Of a DNA stretch of 64,000 nt, positions 62,257-64,000 are shown in pieces. Both the position numbers and the translations under genes were made by a program. The stretch covers positions 62,001-126,000 of the forward strand of contig NZ_QKYK01000014.1 of NCBI RefSeq assembly GCF_003426815.1. Reading direction: 5' to 3'. Every line of letters begins with the position of its first letter. The first letter of the stretch is position 1. This DNA is from Desertimonas flava (GTDB taxonomy: Bacteria > Actinomycetota > Acidimicrobiia > Acidimicrobiales > Ilumatobacteraceae). Below the pieces are notes generated by a model. That model had not been told where the DNA came from and did not search any database. It saw only the letters and a list, made by a program, of their open reading frames with translations.

Positions 62257-63515
62257 GCGCGGTAGTCGAAGGAGAATTCGCCGATCCAGACGACGTCGCC
62301 GTCGACCGCGCCGGCCTTGGCGAGCAGCTTGTCGACGCCGAGACGCTCGAGCCGGTGGCTGATGTAGGCGGTGGCATCGGCCGTCGACACGTCGTTGAGG
62401 GCGACGACCCGCTCGACGTCGCGACCGGTGACCCGGAACTCGTGCTCGTCGATGCGCTCGACGACCGAGCCGGTGAGCACCGGGCGCAGGAGGACGACGC
62501 CTTCGCGCTCGGGCGTCCGCTTGCGGGCCTCGTCGACGGCGGCAGCAAGGGCGCCCACGACCGGGCGCACACCGTCGCCGGTGACGGCCGACATGACGAA
62601 GCGGTCGACGCCGTTGGCCTCGAAGTCGACGTCGGCCGGGTCGACGACGTCGGCCTTGGTGGCCACCACGACTCGAGGGCGTTCCAGCAGCTCGGGGCGG
62701 TACCGGCCGAGCTCTTCGAGCAGCACCCGCTCCTGCTCGGCCACCGAGATGCCCTCGAAGGCGACGGCGACGAGGTCGACCATGAGACACATCACGCGCG
62801 CCCGCTCGACGTGGCGGAGGAACTGGTGGCCGAGGCCCTTGCCCTCACTCGCCCCCTCGATGAGGCCGGGGATGTCGGCGACGACGAACTCGGTCTCGTC
62901 GTCGAGGCGCACCACCCCGAGGTTCGGTTCGAGCGTGGTGAACGGATAGTCGGCGATCTTCGGCTTGGCAGCCGAGATGACGCTGATGAACGTCGACTTG
63001 CCGACGTTCGGGAAGCCGACGAGGCCGACATCGGCCATCAGCCGCAGCTCGAGCTTCAGCCAGCGTTCCTCGCCGTGCTCGCCCTGTTCGGCGAAGCTCG
63101 GTGCCCGGCGCTTGTTGGAGAGGAACTTGGCGTTGCCCCGTCCGCCGCGGCCGCCGGCCGCCGCCAGCCAGCGGTCACCGTGGTGCAGCAGCTCGGCGAG
63201 GATGTCGCCGGTGTACATGTCGGTGACGATGGTCCCCTCGGGAACGGCGACGATCTGATCGGTGCCGCTGCGGCCGTGGAGGTCCTTGCCCTTGCCGTGC
63301 ACGCCGTTGCCGGCCCGCCGGTGCGGGTGATCGCGGAAGGCGAGCAGCGAGGCCACGTTGTGGTCGGCGACGAGCCAGACGTCGCCGCCCTTGCCTCCGT
63401 CGCCGCCGTTGGGGCCGCCCATCGCGACAGGGCCCTCACGGCGGAACGAGACGCAACCGGCACCCCCGTCGCCACCCCGCACGTTGAGTTGGGACTCATC
63501 GACGAAGTGGGACAT
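62253..63515 (-). CDS. obg: Ribosome-assembly GTPase Obg/CgtA
   Basis: 420 residues. The Gly-rich Obg fold (LNVRGGDGGAGCVSFRREG, GGNGGKGG-like GPNGGDGGKGG) precedes the GTPase with G1 GFPNVGKST, G3 DIPGLIEG and G4 TKAD. The C-terminal OCT domain follows (about 340-420). It acts in 50S assembly and stress control. Its last codons CGC GCC TAG run into the MITE-like element, so the stop is supplied by the element's terminal CTAG. Confidence 0.97.
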   Translation of the reverse strand: MSHFVDESQLNVRGGDGGAGCVSFRREGPVAMGGPNGGDGGKGGDVWLVADHNVASLLAFRDHPHRRAGNGVHGKGKDLHGRSGTDQIVAVPEGTIVTDMYTGDILAELLHHGDRWLAAAGGRGGRGNAKFLSNKRRAPSFAEQGEHGEERWLKLELRLMADVGLVGFPNVGKSTFISVISAAKPKIADYPFTTLEPNLGVVRLDDETEFVVADIPGLIEGASEGKGLGHQFLRHVERARVMCLMVDLVAVAFEGISVAEQERVLLEELGRYRPELLERPRVVVATKADVVDPADVDFEANGVDRFVMSAVTGDGVRPVVGALAAAVDEARKRTPEREGVVLLRPVLTGSVVERIDEHEFRVTGRDVERVVALNDVSTADATAYISHRLERLGVDKLLAKAGAVDGDVVWIGEFSFDYRA

Positions 63516-63530
63516 CGGGGCAGCCGGGGT

Positions 63531-63552
63531 TGACGGCCCTTGTGGGCCGTCA
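63531..63552 (-). terminator. Hairpin between rpmA and obg
   Basis: tgacggccc pairs perfectly with gggccgtca around ttgt (plus-strand view), 5 nt after the rpmA stop and 16 nt before the obg start. Without a U-tract it is better seen as an attenuating or mRNA-stabilising stem. Confidence 0.55.
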
Positions 63553-63556
63553 GCAA

Positions 63557-63835
63557 TCAGACGGTGGCGTCAGCCGCAGCGTCGACGAGAGGATTCACGT
63601 CGACGACCTTGCGGCCCTTGCGCTCGCCGAACTTGACGGAACCGTCGACGAGCGAGAACAGCGTGTCGTCGCCGCCGATGCCGACGTTCTTGCCGGGGTG
63701 GAACTTGGTGCCGCGCTGGCGCACGATGATGCTGCCGGCAGTGATCTTGGTGCCGTCGTACACCTTCACGCCGAGGCGCTGCGCGTTGGAGTCACGCCCG
63801 TTGCGGGTCGACCCGCCACCTTTGGTCTTCGACAT
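63557..63835 (-). CDS. rpmA: 50S ribosomal protein L27
   Basis: 92 residues, starting [19 protein letters not shown], with [21 protein letters not shown] and [15 protein letters not shown] in the L27 fold near the peptidyl transferase centre. No N-terminal cleaved extension of the Firmicutes type is present. A GAAGGAC ribosome-binding site precedes the ATG. It lies between rplU and obg, the standard order. Confidence 0.97.
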   Translation of the reverse strand: MSKTKGGGSTRNGRDSNAQRLGVKVYDGTKITAGSIIVRQRGTKFHPGKNVGIGGDDTLFSLVDGSVKFGERKGRKVVDVNPLVDAAADATV

Positions 63836-63874
63836 CTCGGTCCGTCCTTCTCGTGAGGTCTCGATCGGCGATCG

Positions 63875-64000
63875 CTACTTGGCGATCTTGACGATCTCGA
63901 CGAGCGTGTACTTCTGGCGGTGCCCGTAGCGACGGCGGTTGTTGGTGCGCCGCTTGTAGGTGAAACCGTTGATCTTCGGGCCCTTGGCGGCGCCGAGGAC
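63875..64000 (-). CDS. rplU: 50S ribosomal protein L21, C-terminal part (right-truncated)
   Basis: The last 41 residues of L21 before the stop at 63875-63877: KGPKINGFTYKRRTNNRRRYGHRQ and YTLVEIVKI. The gene continues past the window edge. It is the first gene of the rplU-rpmA-obg group, 39 nt upstream of rpmA. Confidence 0.95.
   Translation of the reverse strand, partial: VLGAAKGPKINGFTYKRRTNNRRRYGHRQKYTLVEIVKIAK

Overview
This 64 kb window is high-GC DNA with dense, co-directional, often 1-4 nt overlapping genes. It most resembles an Actinomycetota chromosome, probably of the class Acidimicrobiia. That placement is an inference from the gene content: a full hopanoid operon, the order rplU-rpmA-obg-proB, LPxTG-type surface protein ends, MurJ with an N-terminal extension, and several start codons that look leaderless. 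I see no tRNA, rRNA, CRISPR array or transposase gene.

Layout. 1-2956: a coupled two-ATPase/two-permease ABC exporter operon, cut at the left edge. 2957-3518: gene-free, filled by two dispersed repeat families, called R2 and R1 here. 3519-5650: purN-guaB (purine synthesis). 5786-9354: a YfbK-like vWA protein, an SDR oxidoreductase and a MerR-TetR fusion regulator. 9443-18449: the hopanoid operon hpnC-hpnD-hpnE-polyprenyl synthase-shc-(hpnG::ispH fusion)-hpnH, invaded twice by R1, once inside the shc reading frame. 18507-28849: a CoxE-like vWA protein and a MoxR ATPase, separated by about 8 kb of accessory genes: a 5'-truncated erythromycin esterase, an LPxTG repeat protein with its small partner, an Asn/Gly/Ala-rich secreted protein, VOC, OYE, MerR and Ig-like genes. 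28916-33583: DUF72, a CbxX-type AAA protein, an iron-siderophore binding protein and a cysteine-synthase-like enzyme. 33745-40793: sugar uptake and catabolism (binding protein, two permeases, PfkB kinase, DeoR regulator, GH4 glycosidase). 40782-41933: a 1.15 kb unit made of one DUF559-type nuclease gene between 63 bp inverted repeats. 41922-51938: a muropeptide scavenging locus (RpiR/MurR-like regulator, DppA/B/C-like transporter, MurQ, AnmK, acetyltransferase, serine hydrolase, fused DppD-DppF ATPase). 52570-59052: an unnamed cassette of two paralogous membrane proteins around an SBP-like protein and an SBP-vWA protein, running into murJ. 59122-64000: PEP mutase family, PspA, proB, a 166 bp MITE-like element at the obg stop codon, obg, rpmA and the end of rplU.

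How it works together. The hopanoid genes make squalene (HpnC/D/E), cyclise it (Shc) and extend it with adenosine (HpnH, HpnG); the IspH half of the fusion supplies isoprenoid precursor. The muropeptide locus would import cell-wall fragments, remove the lactyl ether (MurQ) and phosphorylate anhydroMurNAc (AnmK), under a regulator whose candidate operator overlaps the transporter promoter.

The strongest candidates for something undescribed are the inverted-repeat-bounded nuclease gene, the A-SBP-vWA-B cassette next to murJ, the R1 repeat carried in frame inside shc, and the HpnG::IspH and MerR::TetR fusions.
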